Numbered from the stretch's first letter, positions 53,448 to 62,379 are shown. The stretch is 64,000 bases of DNA from Delta-02 sp964513565 (GCA_964513565.1 CAZENE010000005.1:42738-106737), one strand, 5' to 3'. The notes: generated from the sequence alone by a model not told the origin. A program made the numbers and translations.

Positions 53448-53491
53448 CAGTTTTTACTGAAAGGAACCGTCTGCCTTGCCCGGCTTGGTTT

Positions 53492-53962
53492 CTAGTAAAG
53501 GATCGACCTGAAACCCGTCAGATACCGGCGCCAGTAAGGCAGGTTGACAGAGTCGATAGCCACCCCGCGAGATTTTGACGCATGGACAAAATCCGAATTG
53601 TTCAGCATAATCCCTATGTGATCATCATTTTTTATCTTGAACAGTACAAGGTCGCCGGGCTGCACGCCGTCGCGCGGCACCTCGGCCCCGTAACGTCCCT
53701 GTGCGCCTGCTGTAAGAGGCAGGGGAATACCCGCCTGTTTGTAACTATAGTAAACTAGACCGCTGCAGTCAAAAGAATCCGGCCCCTTGTTGCCCAGCCT
53801 GTATTTTTTCCCCTGCTGGGCAAGTGCGGTCTGGACAACATCGCTACGCGCGCCTTCCGGCAGGGTATCGTAGATTTTGATCTGCTTCGGGGCGCATGAA
53901 GGCATAAAGAGCAGGACGGATATGCACGCAAACAGAAGAAGCTTCGGTGCTGCAATGTTCAT
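53492..53962 (-). CDS. NlpC/P60-family lipoprotein (peptidoglycan endopeptidase)
   Basis: This 156-residue protein has a lipoprotein signal with lipobox ending LFMPSC (Cys23). The mature part is one NlpC/P60 domain: FDCSGLVYYSYKQAGIPLP (catalytic Cys66), DHIGIML (His115) and FVHASKS (His127). It probably cleaves stem peptides at the outer membrane. It overlaps the HAD phosphatase gene by one base and lies next to the dnaA region but is not related to it in function. Confidence 0.93.
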   Translation of the reverse strand: MNIAAPKLLLFACISVLLFMPSCAPKQIKIYDTLPEGARSDVVQTALAQQGKKYRLGNKGPDSFDCSGLVYYSYKQAGIPLPLTAGAQGRYGAEVPRDGVQPGDLVLFKIKNDDHIGIMLNNSDFVHASKSRGVAIDSVNLPYWRRYLTGFRSILY

Positions 53963-54600
53963 CAGGCAACCCCCAGAAGATATTTTACCTCCATAAGTTC
54001 ATTGATGTATTGTGTGCGGCCGGGGAACCCGGATGCGGCGCCGTTGATATTAAAACCGATTGGCAGACCGACCTCTTCAAACATTCCCCTGTCGCCTTCT
54101 CCATCCCCTACGGCCGATGCCTCGCCATGGTCGAGGCCCAGATCGTGCAGCATGGTGCGCACTATCGCGCCCTTCCTATCGTAATCGACATTTATACTTA
54201 TATCGCCCGAAAGCACATTCCGGCTGATGATCAGATCGTTGGAAAACGCGTGATCGATCCCGAGTTCGACCTTCACTTTGTTTACGAGCAGGGAAAGGCC
54301 TGTGGAGATAAGTACGGTAACGATCCCGGCTTTTTTTAAGGAATCGATCAACTCGTTTGCACCCGGCTGATAGGGTATACTATGTATGATCGGCATCACC
54401 GTATCGAGCCCGAGACCGCTCCAGAGAACGGCATCACGCCGGCAGAATTCATGATAGTCGATTCGCCCCTGCCGGAAAAGCTCCTGATATTCATCCGCAT
54501 TCTCAGTCCAGAGCCCGAGCCGCCGGTGCAGATATTCCCAGCTGCTTTTGACCTTTGTGAGGGTGCCATCGCAATCGAGGAAGACTATTCTGGTGGCCAT
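53962..54600 (-). CDS. HAD-superfamily (subfamily IB, SerB-like) phosphatase
   Basis: This 212-residue protein has HAD motif I FLDCDGTLTKVKSSW, a small cap region (EYQELFRQGRIDYHEF), motif II VLISTGLS and motif III/IV VGDGEGDRGMFEEVGL. The IB group includes phosphoserine phosphatase, but the specific sequence does not prove that substrate. It is upstream of and coupled to the NlpC gene. Confidence 0.82.
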   Translation of the reverse strand: MATRIVFLDCDGTLTKVKSSWEYLHRRLGLWTENADEYQELFRQGRIDYHEFCRRDAVLWSGLGLDTVMPIIHSIPYQPGANELIDSLKKAGIVTVLISTGLSLLVNKVKVELGIDHAFSNDLIISRNVLSGDISINVDYDRKGAIVRTMLHDLGLDHGEASAVGDGEGDRGMFEEVGLPIGFNINGAASGFPGRTQYINELMEVKYLLGVA

Positions 54601-54688
54601 GGGTCTTTTATAGCACCCTGCATAAAAAAAATCTATCCTTTAGCTACTGAGAATGGACTATAATATTTAGCTTGGAGGCTTAACGAAC

Positions 54689-55273
54689 TTGGCACGCAAG
54701 GAAGAAGACATCACATCACCCGGCTGGGACGAAAGGTACCGGACGGGGTTTTACGATGGCGTGCGCGACCCCCACAAGCTTCTGGTTAATTTTTCCGCGC
54801 TGTTCGACAGGAAACGCGTTCTAGACATTGCCATGGGAAAGGGCACGGATGCGCTCTACCTCGCTTCACAAGGGATCGAGACCGTAGGCTTCGAACGGTC
54901 ATGGGAAGCCATCAGGCTAACGCGGGAGGCTATGAAACCCGAAAGCTGTCCCCCGCATATCATCCAGGGCGAAGCAAAAGAGCTTCCGTTCAAAAAAGGG
55001 TCGTTCGGCGGGATAATCGTGTTCTTTTTCCTTTTGCGCGAAATTGCACAGGATATCACTAATATGCTCGAGGCGGGTGGTATACTTATATATGAAACGT
55101 TTCTGAAAAGGCAGAACGAGATCGACAGGCGCCGAAATCCCGCCTTCCTTCTCGATGACGGAGAACTCTTGGCCCTTTTCCCCGGATTCGAGGCCATTTT
55201 CTACGAGGAAGGATCGCATGACCGCGCCGGAAAACGAAGGTTCACGGCACAACTGGTGGCGAGAAAGGTATGA
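54689..55273 (+). CDS. Class I SAM-dependent methyltransferase
   Basis: This 194-residue protein starts with TTG (54689), with TTGGAGG upstream. It has the SAM motif VLDIAMGKGTDALYLASQG (a variant in which the usual DxGxG is DIAMGKG), VGFERSWEAI and GGIIVFFFLLREIAQDI. It resembles tellurite-resistance TehB-like and related small methyltransferases. The substrate is unknown. It overlaps the tsaC gene by four bases. Confidence 0.8.
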   Translation: MARKEEDITSPGWDERYRTGFYDGVRDPHKLLVNFSALFDRKRVLDIAMGKGTDALYLASQGIETVGFERSWEAIRLTREAMKPESCPPHIIQGEAKELPFKKGSFGGIIVFFFLLREIAQDITNMLEAGGILIYETFLKRQNEIDRRRNPAFLLDDGELLALFPGFEAIFYEEGSHDRAGKRRFTAQLVARKV

Positions 55274-55884
55274 TCGTCGAGTGGAACCCGGAAAGACCGA
55301 AGAAAAAGATCACTGACCTCATTGTCCGCACGCTGCAAGAGGGAGGCATTATCGCTTATCCTACGGATACGTATTATGGGATCGGGTGCGACCTTTTCAA
55401 CATAAAATCCATCCGGAAGCTTTATGCAATGAAACGCCTCGACCCCAAAAGCCGGCTCAGCATCATCTGCAGGGATTTGAAAGACATAAGTTTTTATGCG
55501 GTCCTCACCGATTTTTCATTCGATATCCTGAAATGGTACCTTCCCGGCCCGTTCACATTTGTACTGAAGGCCCGGAAGATAATACCCAAACTCCTCATGA
55601 CGGACAGAAAAGAGGTAGGCGTAAGGATTCCCGCACACCCGGTGCCTGTCGGGATCGCAAGTTTTTGCGAACGGCCGGTCATCAATACGAGTGCCCGCAT
55701 CGCCGGCGAGGAGATCATCCCCGACCCGAAGGTTATCGAAAAAACGTTCGGAAAGAACATTGCGTTGATCGTGGACGGGGGGATCCTGGGAGGTCTGCCA
55801 TCCACGGTTGTCAGGCTTGCGGATGACACGATCGAGATCCTGCGGGAAGGCAAAGGAACTCTGTCGGACCGGATATCGCGGTAG
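55270..55884 (+). CDS. tsaC: L-threonylcarbamoyladenylate synthase (Sua5/YciO/YrdC family)
   Basis: This 204-residue protein is a single YrdC domain: GGIIAYPTDTYYGIGCDLFN, LSIICRDLKDISFYA and PVINTSARIAGEE. It makes threonylcarbamoyl-AMP for the t6A37 tRNA modification; YciO-type paralogues of unsure function are the alternative. It lies between two methyltransferase genes. Confidence 0.85.
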   Translation: MIVEWNPERPKKKITDLIVRTLQEGGIIAYPTDTYYGIGCDLFNIKSIRKLYAMKRLDPKSRLSIICRDLKDISFYAVLTDFSFDILKWYLPGPFTFVLKARKIIPKLLMTDRKEVGVRIPAHPVPVGIASFCERPVINTSARIAGEEIIPDPKVIEKTFGKNIALIVDGGILGGLPSTVVRLADDTIEILREGKGTLSDRISR

Positions 55885-55897
55885 GGGGGCTTCATCT

Positions 55898-56674
55898 ATG
55901 GCTGACGCTAAGGCTCAAAGCGGGGAGATCATTCGAAGCTACTCGGACCTTAAGGTCCACGGCGAAGTGGGCGCGATCATCCAGCGTCATTCCGAGAACA
56001 AAGAGGATATCAGGCAGGTCGTACGGGACACTATTCCGTGGGATGGCAAAATAAAGACCGTTCTCGACCTCGGCTGCGGATACGGATGGTTTGAAGAAGT
56101 TATGCCGGGCGGGCTCGATCTGATAGGGGGGATAGACTGCCTCGAGGAAAACGAAGGACCTTTTCTGGAAGCGGCGAGGCCAAAGGCTCGCGAAGTCTTC
56201 TTTTTCAGGATGGTGCTTCCGGGACCGACCGGGCTTTCGACCGGACGGTTTGACCTTATCGTTTCCCTGTACTCGCTGTATTTCTTTCCGGCCTTCCTCC
56301 CCGAGATATCGCGCCTGCTCAAGCCAGGCGGTCTATTTCTATGCCTCACCCATAGCGCGTCCATGCTGGAGGAGGGTCAGCACTATTTTGATTTCAAGAA
56401 TTTGAGGAAGGTTATCGAACGTTTTTCGGCAGAGAACGGGTACGAGATATTACGGCCCCTTTTTAAGGAGATACGCCACATTGACTATGTAAATTCGCTG
56501 CTATTTCACCGGGGGGACGAAAAGGCGCTGGCGATGTATATTGATTTCAAGAAGGAATTCATCGAAAAGGACGTTAATCCCCGGGTTGTCCGTGAGAAAA
56601 TGATCGCAGAGCTCAGCAGGAAAGGAGAGCTTAAATTCAATAAAAACGACCGGATATTTCTGGCATATACATGA
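55898..56674 (+). CDS. Class I SAM-dependent methyltransferase
   Basis: This 258-residue protein begins MADAKAQSGEIIRSY, with AGGGGGG nine bases upstream. It has the SAM motif KTVLDLGCGYGWFEEVMPGG, RFDLIVSLYSLYFFPAFLPE and LLKPGGLFLCLTHSASML, typical of small-molecule methyltransferases. The C-terminal about 100 residues do not show a known extra domain. Substrate unknown. It overlaps the NUDIX gene by four bases. Confidence 0.82.
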   Translation: MADAKAQSGEIIRSYSDLKVHGEVGAIIQRHSENKEDIRQVVRDTIPWDGKIKTVLDLGCGYGWFEEVMPGGLDLIGGIDCLEENEGPFLEAARPKAREVFFFRMVLPGPTGLSTGRFDLIVSLYSLYFFPAFLPEISRLLKPGGLFLCLTHSASMLEEGQHYFDFKNLRKVIERFSAENGYEILRPLFKEIRHIDYVNSLLFHRGDEKALAMYIDFKKEFIEKDVNPRVVREKMIAELSRKGELKFNKNDRIFLAYT

Positions 56675-57678
56675 AAAGAAAGCTTTATTGCAATCATTGC
56701 GGGAAACCACTCGGCACGGATTTTCTCGAGGGCAAACACCGGCAGATCTGCACGGTCTGCAAAACGGTATATTACGAAAATCCCTTGCCCGTGGCATCCG
56801 TGGTTCTTGTCAACCAGAAACGCGAGGCGCTTCTCGTCCGCAGGGCGAAAGAGCCATTCAAGCATATGTGGTGTTGCCCGATCGGTTTTGCCGAGACCGG
56901 CGAAAGCATAGAGGATGCGGCCTTGAGGGAACTCAAGGAAGAAGCGGGGGTCGAAGGGAAAATAGTGCAGCTCCTTGACGTCGGCTCACATATCAACCCT
57001 ATGTATGGCGAACTCCTGATCGTGACGTTTGAGGTTGAAAAAATGGGCGGTATGGAAAAAGCGGGGGACGATGCCTCGGATGCCCGCTATTTCCCGGTCA
57101 TGAACCTCCCGAAGCTCGCGTTCGATTCACAGGTAAAGGCCATGGAGAAATTTATCGAGCTCAAGAAAGAACTCTGGAGCATCCATGACTCGTTCGAGAC
57201 GTTCATTGAAAGCACCGTTAACGATAAAATAGATTATCCGGTGGTCCTCCTGTCCGATGAGCTCGCCCAGGCGGTCCAGGAGAATTCTGCAAAGATCGTC
57301 GAACTCTGGCTCGATGACATAACGACGAACCCGTCCACGCGCTCGTACAGGACGGTCGATAGAAATGAATTACGCGACCGGGCCATGGTCATCATGGGAC
57401 AATTCGGCGCCTGGTTGAGAAAAGAAAAGAGCGAGGGCGAATTTACGTTATTTTACCGTAGTCTCGGCAAGGAAAGAAAGGAAGGAAATGTCCCCCTGGA
57501 AGAAGCGATCAGCTCTCTTTCCCTCCTGAAAAAACACGTTTGGATGTTCACGTACTCATTTGGTGTCTGGGAGAAAGCGGTCGACATCTACCGTATGTTC
57601 GAACTCGGGGAGCGCCTGGTGTATTTTTTCGACAGGGCCGCCTATCACACGGCCGTCGGTTACAGGAAAGACCGGTGA
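56671..57678 (+). CDS. NUDIX hydrolase fused to an RsbRD-N-like helical domain
   Basis: This 335-residue protein has three parts. A zinc ribbon (CNHC at 7-10 and CTVC at about 27-30), then a NUDIX domain (about 38-165) with a perfect Nudix box in GFAETGESIEDAALRELKEE (continuing AGV), then about 160 helical residues (IVELWLDDITTNPSTRSYR, LLKKHVWMFTYSFGVWEKAV) resembling the N-terminal regulatory domain of RsbRD proteins. The first two parts are those of NudC/ADP-ribose-type hydrolases. The fusion is unusual; the extra domain may sense or dock a partner. Confidence 0.78.
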   Translation: MKRKLYCNHCGKPLGTDFLEGKHRQICTVCKTVYYENPLPVASVVLVNQKREALLVRRAKEPFKHMWCCPIGFAETGESIEDAALRELKEEAGVEGKIVQLLDVGSHINPMYGELLIVTFEVEKMGGMEKAGDDASDARYFPVMNLPKLAFDSQVKAMEKFIELKKELWSIHDSFETFIESTVNDKIDYPVVLLSDELAQAVQENSAKIVELWLDDITTNPSTRSYRTVDRNELRDRAMVIMGQFGAWLRKEKSEGEFTLFYRSLGKERKEGNVPLEEAISSLSLLKKHVWMFTYSFGVWEKAVDIYRMFELGERLVYFFDRAAYHTAVGYRKDR

Positions 57679-57757
57679 TAGGAACATGATGAAGGGGGGC
57701 GGTCTTGACTTGGGCCGGGCGTATAGGATACCATTCGTGGTAGACGGGTTGGAAGGA

Positions 57758-58150
57758 ATGAACAAGAAATTCAAGATGTTGGCCGGGATAGCAATGGTCG
57801 TCTTATTTTTTGTCGCACTATTGTTTCAAGTCGTATATGCTCAGAAGAAGGCTCCCGGACCATTAATGCTGAAGCTTGGAGGGGCAATGTTCCCCCCGGT
57901 GCCTTTTTCGCATTCCGTTCACACAGAAAAAGCAAAGGTGGGCTGTGTGACCTGTCATCATAAGGACAAGAACCCGAAGGAACCCGAAGGATGCATGCCC
58001 TGCCATGACCGCAATGACGTGAAGAACGGCGCGCCGCCGATAAAGGATGCCTATCATAAGAATTGCATCGATTGCCACAAGGAGTCCCTGGCAAAAAAGG
58101 TGACGTTGGCAGCGCCGACAAAATGCAATGATTGCCACAAAAAGCAATAA
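57758..58150 (+). CDS. Small tetraheme cytochrome c (class III-like)
   Basis: This 130-residue protein has an N-terminal signal or anchor (about 7-28) and four CxxCH heme sites: residues 63-67 (CVTCH), 79-83 (CMPCH), 103-107 (CIDCH) and 123-127 (CNDCH). Additional His residues (FSHSVH, CHH, DAYH) could be the axial ligands, as in c3/c7 cytochromes. The start is placed at MNKKFKML; a longer start at 57686 is possible. It is followed by resB-ccsA, which mature c-type cytochromes. Confidence 0.88.
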   Translation: MNKKFKMLAGIAMVVLFFVALLFQVVYAQKKAPGPLMLKLGGAMFPPVPFSHSVHTEKAKVGCVTCHHKDKNPKEPEGCMPCHDRNDVKNGAPPIKDAYHKNCIDCHKESLAKKVTLAAPTKCNDCHKKQ

Positions 58151-59423
58151 AGCGGGGAGCGGTGCGGTTTTTCGGGGAACCCGGGCCTTGCGTTTTCTTG
58201 TTTCCGTTCGCCTTACGATCGTAACTCTGTCGTTGATAGCGGCCACGTCCATCGTTGGGAGCCTCGTCAGGCAGGGTGCCTCGGAAGAAGAGTATATTTC
58301 TCTTTATTCCGAAAGAACATATCATTTCATCAAGCTTTTAGGGCTCGACGATGCCTACCATTCCCCCTGGTTCCATTTCCTTATCATTGTTTTTGCGGTC
58401 AATCTCCTTCTGTGCACCTTACAGAGGGTAAGGAAGCTGATCGCCGGGAGAGTAAGGCAGGTGCCTGACCTTCAAGCGCTTGTGTCGTCAGGGGCCGGTT
58501 TTATGACACACCCGGTCAGGAAGGAAGAAGTGGCCCGCAGGATAGGGCCTGCATATAAAAGGAAACGCATATCGGAGACAACGGAACTTTTTGAGAAGGG
58601 CCATTTTTCTCGCTACGGCGTTATTATTATCCACGCGAGCGTTTTGTTGGTCCTCGCAGGGGGACTGATCGGGAATATGGGGGGGTTTACGGCCTATCTT
58701 GAACTGCGCCCGGGAGACGAGGCTTCCCATGCCCGATCCCGTAAGTCAGGGCAATCAGCGGTCGTGTTTGATTTTACGGTGAAATGCAAGGATTTTCGGG
58801 TAAGTTTTTATCCGTCAGGCCAGCCCAGGGAATATGCCAGCGATATCGAGATCCTGGATGCAAAGAGGAATGTCCTGAAGAGGGGCCGGGTTCGTGTCAA
58901 CGAACCCTTCAGCTATAATGGGATTTATTTTCATCAATCGAGCTATGGACGGTCGAACATGTATAAATTCACGGTTGACGGGAGCAGGATCGAGCTTGGG
59001 GATGGACAGGTCGCCCGGGACGCAAAGGTCCCGTTCATGGTGGTGCGGTACGCAGACGATGTGCATAATTTCGGGCCCGGAGTGATGGTCGCATATATGG
59101 ATGCCGATCAGCCGAAGACGTTGTGGTTCCTGAGCAACGTGGAGAAAATGAGGTCGCACATAGTAAACGGGTCGAAGATATCCCTCGAAAACATAAACGG
59201 GCTCTATTTTACGGGGCTTGAAGTGTCGCGCGACCCCGGGCTGCCCTTCGTGCTGTGCGGTTTCCTCATGATGGTTGCCGGGCTCTATATAAATTTTTTC
59301 TCCGCGCATCGACGGATATATGTGGCTGAAGGGCCGGATAGCCTTATTGTAGCGGGCGTCGCTTCGCGAAACAGGGAGAGGTTTATCGAAGATATGAAAA
59401 AACTGTCCGGAGACCTCTCGTGA
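58128..59423 (+). CDS. resB: Cytochrome c biogenesis protein ResB (System II)
   Basis: This 431-residue membrane protein has hydrophobic segments near 24-45 (RLTIVTLSLIAATSIVG), 85-105 (FHFLIIVFAVNLLLC), 160-185 (GVIIIHASVLLVLAGGLIG) and at the C-terminus, with a large periplasmic domain between the last two. The pattern (SVRLTI, IYFHQSSYGRS-type loop) is that of ResB/Ccs1, which with ResC delivers heme and keeps apocytochrome cysteines reduced. It overlaps the cytochrome gene by 23 bases. Confidence 0.93.
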   Translation: MIATKSNKAGSGAVFRGTRALRFLVSVRLTIVTLSLIAATSIVGSLVRQGASEEEYISLYSERTYHFIKLLGLDDAYHSPWFHFLIIVFAVNLLLCTLQRVRKLIAGRVRQVPDLQALVSSGAGFMTHPVRKEEVARRIGPAYKRKRISETTELFEKGHFSRYGVIIIHASVLLVLAGGLIGNMGGFTAYLELRPGDEASHARSRKSGQSAVVFDFTVKCKDFRVSFYPSGQPREYASDIEILDAKRNVLKRGRVRVNEPFSYNGIYFHQSSYGRSNMYKFTVDGSRIELGDGQVARDAKVPFMVVRYADDVHNFGPGVMVAYMDADQPKTLWFLSNVEKMRSHIVNGSKISLENINGLYFTGLEVSRDPGLPFVLCGFLMMVAGLYINFFSAHRRIYVAEGPDSLIVAGVASRNRERFIEDMKKLSGDLS

Positions 59424-60235
59424 TCACCGATCATGCCCTGCTCGGATCGGCGACCATAATGTATTTGGGCCTGTTGTTTTCTCATATGCTCTATTTCCTC
59501 TGGCCGAAAAAAAATTTGCTAAGGGCGGTCCGGTACATCCTGTATGGAACGGTGGCCGTGCACACTGCGGGAATGTTTATGCGGTGGGTATTGTCGTACC
59601 GGCTGGGGATAGGCCACGCCCCGCTGTCGAATTATTACGAATCCCTGATATTTTTTGCCTGGTCGATATCCGTGATTGTGATATTCATGCGGAGAAGGCC
59701 TCTTTATCCGGTGATCACATTCATCGCCGCCGGCATGTCGCTTATGCTCATGGCGTACGCCTCGCTCTCGCCGGGTGTCGACAGGGGCATTCAGCCGCTG
59801 ATACCGGCGCTGCAGAGCAACTGGCTGCACATTCATGTTATAACCTGTTTTCTCGGATACGCGGCCTTCGCGGTTTCATTTATATGCGGGACCCTCTATT
59901 TTTTTGGTTCGGGGAGGATCGTCCCGACCCGCGAGAACCTGGAAGACATCAATTACAGGAGCATTATTATTGGCTTTTCTATGCTGACATCTGGTATACT
60001 TACCGGAGCCGTATGGGCCCATTTTGCATGGGGGTCATACTGGAGCTGGGACCCTAAGGAAACCTGGTCGCTTATAACGTGGATCATCTATGCTCTTGTC
60101 CTTCATTTACGCTTTACCGGCGGCTTAAAGGGCAAGAGAATAGCGATATTGTCTATCGTAGGATTTGGAAGCGTTATCATGACCTATTTCGGGGTCAATT
60201 TCTTTCTGACAGGATTGCATAGTTACGCGATATGA
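59420..60235 (+). CDS. ccsA: Cytochrome c biogenesis protein CcsA/ResC (System II)
   Basis: This 271-residue polytopic protein starts with GTG. It has about eight membrane segments and the tryptophan-rich WWD heme-handling motif FAWGSYWSWDPKETWSLITW, flanked by conserved His residues (LHIHVITCFLGYAAFAVSF). Together with ResB it forms the System II cytochrome c synthase. It overlaps resB and purQ by four bases each. Confidence 0.95.
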   Translation: MITDHALLGSATIMYLGLLFSHMLYFLWPKKNLLRAVRYILYGTVAVHTAGMFMRWVLSYRLGIGHAPLSNYYESLIFFAWSISVIVIFMRRRPLYPVITFIAAGMSLMLMAYASLSPGVDRGIQPLIPALQSNWLHIHVITCFLGYAAFAVSFICGTLYFFGSGRIVPTRENLEDINYRSIIIGFSMLTSGILTGAVWAHFAWGSYWSWDPKETWSLITWIIYALVLHLRFTGGLKGKRIAILSIVGFGSVIMTYFGVNFFLTGLHSYAI

Positions 60236-61050
60236 CACGTAAAAGACCTAAAAGCTTGATATTTTTTGGAAACGGCATAAACTGCGAGAATGAAACGGCA
60301 TACGCCAATAGGCTCGCCGGTTTTGACCCGGAACTGATCCATATCGATGAATTTGCTGAAGACCCTCGCAGGATACATAAATACACCTTCATAAATTTTC
60401 CTGGTGGGTTTCTCGATGGCGACGACCTCGGTTCCGCGAAAGCCCAGAGCGTCAAATGGAAACATCAGAAAATGGCCAGGACCGACAGGCGGCTTTTCGA
60501 CGAGCTCGTGAAGTTTGTCGAAGACGGAAAGCTCATTATCGGCATTTGCAACGGTTTTCAACTGCTCATAAAGACGGGCTTGTTGCCTGCAACCGGGAAA
60601 AATTACGGGGTGCAGACAGCGACCCTGACCGCAAATGATTCGGGACGGTTCGAGGACCGCTGGACGTATCTTAAAGCAAATCGATTTTCTCATTGCATAT
60701 TTACGTATGATATGAATAGAATTTATCTTCCTGTTCGACATGGTGAGGGTAAATGTGTGGTCGATTCATCGGACAACCTTTCATCAATGCGGGCGGGAGG
60801 GAATATTGTCCTGCAGTATGCCGATCATGCCGGGGCGGTGACCGCTGCATACCCGGACAACCCCAATGGGTCCGTAGATTCAATTGCTGCACTGTGTGAT
60901 GACACGGGGAGAGTATTTGGTCTTATGCCGCACCCGGAAGCTTTTGTCCGCAGGGTCCAGCATCCGCGGTGGACCCGGGAGGATGTTGAGGAAGAGGGAA
61001 ACGGGCTTAAGATATTCAAGAATGCCTGTAAATATATTTCAGAAAGTTGA
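60232..61050 (+). CDS. purQ: Phosphoribosylformylglycinamidine synthase glutaminase subunit (PurQ)
   Basis: This 272-residue class I amidotransferase has the nucleophile Cys106 in IIGICNGFQLLIKTGLLP and the His/Glu pair in GLMPHPEAFVRRVQHP, with NFPGGFLDGDDLGSAKA near the active site. PurQ supplies ammonia for the FGAM synthase PurL, which is not in the window. It is longer than the usual 225-residue PurQ. It is translationally coupled to ccsA although the functions differ. Confidence 0.87.
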   Translation: MTRKRPKSLIFFGNGINCENETAYANRLAGFDPELIHIDEFAEDPRRIHKYTFINFPGGFLDGDDLGSAKAQSVKWKHQKMARTDRRLFDELVKFVEDGKLIIGICNGFQLLIKTGLLPATGKNYGVQTATLTANDSGRFEDRWTYLKANRFSHCIFTYDMNRIYLPVRHGEGKCVVDSSDNLSSMRAGGNIVLQYADHAGAVTAAYPDNPNGSVDSIAALCDDTGRVFGLMPHPEAFVRRVQHPRWTREDVEEEGNGLKIFKNACKYISES

Positions 61051-61066
61051 AACAGGAGGGGCCTCC

Positions 61067-61351
61067 ATGAATAAAATGGATATAATCAACAAGCTGGCGA
61101 CAGATATAAATGTGAACCAGAAGATAGCAAAGATCGCTGTCGACACGATAATTGACAGCATAAAAAAAGCTATCATCAATAATGAACGTGTTGAGATCCG
61201 CGGTTTCGGCAGCTTTACCCTCAGGGAATACAAGGCATACAGAGGCAGGAACCCGAAGAGCGGCGAGACGGTCCAGGTAGAGCCGAAGAGGCTTCCCTAT
61301 TTCAAAGTTGGAAAAGAACTCAAGGAAATGGTGTGGAAGGACGAAGCCTAG
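61067..61351 (+). CDS. hup: HU/IHF-family DNA-binding protein
   Basis: This 94-residue histone-like protein begins MNKMDIINKLATDINVNQK and has the beta-arm sequence FGSFTLREYKAYRGRNPKSG. The ATG at 61067 has AGGAGGGG upstream. It may be HU or an IHF subunit; the sequence does not decide. It converges on the deacetylase gene, the two stop codons overlapping by four bases. Confidence 0.95.
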   Translation: MNKMDIINKLATDINVNQKIAKIAVDTIIDSIKKAIINNERVEIRGFGSFTLREYKAYRGRNPKSGETVQVEPKRLPYFKVGKELKEMVWKDEA

Positions 61352-62379
61352 AAATTTCCCCAGTACGGATGTAGCACTTTTTTGACATCTCTTGCCAGGC
61401 TTACTATCCCGCGACAAGGATCGCGTTTTTTCTCGTAGGCGAATTCAGGTTTCCCCTTCATCATGGTCATGACCGCTTTGACCGAGCGCGCAAGACCGGG
61501 CGGGTCATAACCGCCTTCCAGGGCAAAGAGCGCCCGGGAGGTGCAGTAACGCTGCGCGACATTGAGGATAATACGCGTGAGTTCCGAGAAGCCAGCTTCG
61601 GTCACGGACATCCCCCCCAGCGGATCGTTGTAATATATATCGAATCCTGCCGAAACGAGCACCATGTCCGGTTTGTAAAGATACGCTATGGGTACGAGTA
61701 TCTCCTGAAAGGCAAAAATATAATCGTCGTCGTTCATATCGTAACTCATCGGGACGTTTACCGTATATCCCTTTCCGGCGCCTGCGCCGATCTCTTCATA
61801 CCAGCCTGTCCCCGGGTAATACGGAAACTGGTGGGTCGAAAAATACAGGACGGAAGGGTCTGAATAGAAGCTTTTCTGCGTCCCATTCCCATGATGAAGG
61901 TCAAAATCGACCACAAGCACCCGCTCGATACCCCGCTCAGCCTGGAGGTAACGGGTGGCAACCGCGATATTATTGAATATACAGAAGCCCATCGAGCGGG
62001 ACCTTTCGGCATGGTGGCCGGGTGGGCGTATCAGGGCAAAACCGTTCGAAACCTCTGCTGAAATGATTGAATCCGCTAGGCTGAGACAACCACCGACGGC
62101 AAGGAGCGCGGCCTCATATGTCTTCGGGGATGCGCCGGTGTCGGGGTCGAGAGAAGCATAGGTGCCCCGTGTGCTCGCAATAGCCTCGATATACGACTCA
62201 TCGTGGATACGTGATATCTCATTGTGCGAGGCATATCTTGGCTTTACATAGCGGATACCCTCACCGTCGATGGAAGGCAGCATGGAATAAATGTGCTGGA
62301 GCCGCACGGGGCTTTCAGGGTGAAAGTCGCCGCAGATGTGTTCGAGGTATAATGGATCTATTACAACGCCTGTGTCCAT
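61348..62379 (-). CDS. Histone deacetylase-superfamily (AcuC/HdaH-like) deacetylase
   Basis: This 343-residue zinc deacetylase has the superfamily motifs LIRPPGHHAERSRSMGFCIF (active His pair), VDFDLHHGNGTQKSF (metal Asp and His), VSAGFDIYYNDPLGG (metal Asp) and LEGGYDPPGLARSV. Bacterial members remove acetyl groups from small molecules or from acetyl-lysine such as on acetyl-CoA synthetase. The exact substrate is unknown. It overlaps the HU stop codon convergently. Confidence 0.93.
   Translation of the reverse strand: MDTGVVIDPLYLEHICGDFHPESPVRLQHIYSMLPSIDGEGIRYVKPRYASHNEISRIHDESYIEAIASTRGTYASLDPDTGASPKTYEAALLAVGGCLSLADSIISAEVSNGFALIRPPGHHAERSRSMGFCIFNNIAVATRYLQAERGIERVLVVDFDLHHGNGTQKSFYSDPSVLYFSTHQFPYYPGTGWYEEIGAGAGKGYTVNVPMSYDMNDDDYIFAFQEILVPIAYLYKPDMVLVSAGFDIYYNDPLGGMSVTEAGFSELTRIILNVAQRYCTSRALFALEGGYDPPGLARSVKAVMTMMKGKPEFAYEKKRDPCRGIVSLARDVKKVLHPYWGNF

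Larger units (their letters stand above)
53294..53491. other. Candidate replication origin / dnaA regulatory region
   Basis: This 198-base A/T-rich region upstream of dnaA contains TTTTCAACA at 53304-53312 and 53315-53323 (11 bases apart, one helical turn) and TTTTCCACA on the minus strand at 53326-53334, which fits the relaxed DnaA box TTWTNCACA. Two dnaA promoters lie here too. Genes to the left run mainly on the minus strand and genes to the right mainly on the plus strand, as expected around an origin. Whether oriC is here or in a neighbouring gap is unproven. Confidence 0.5.
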
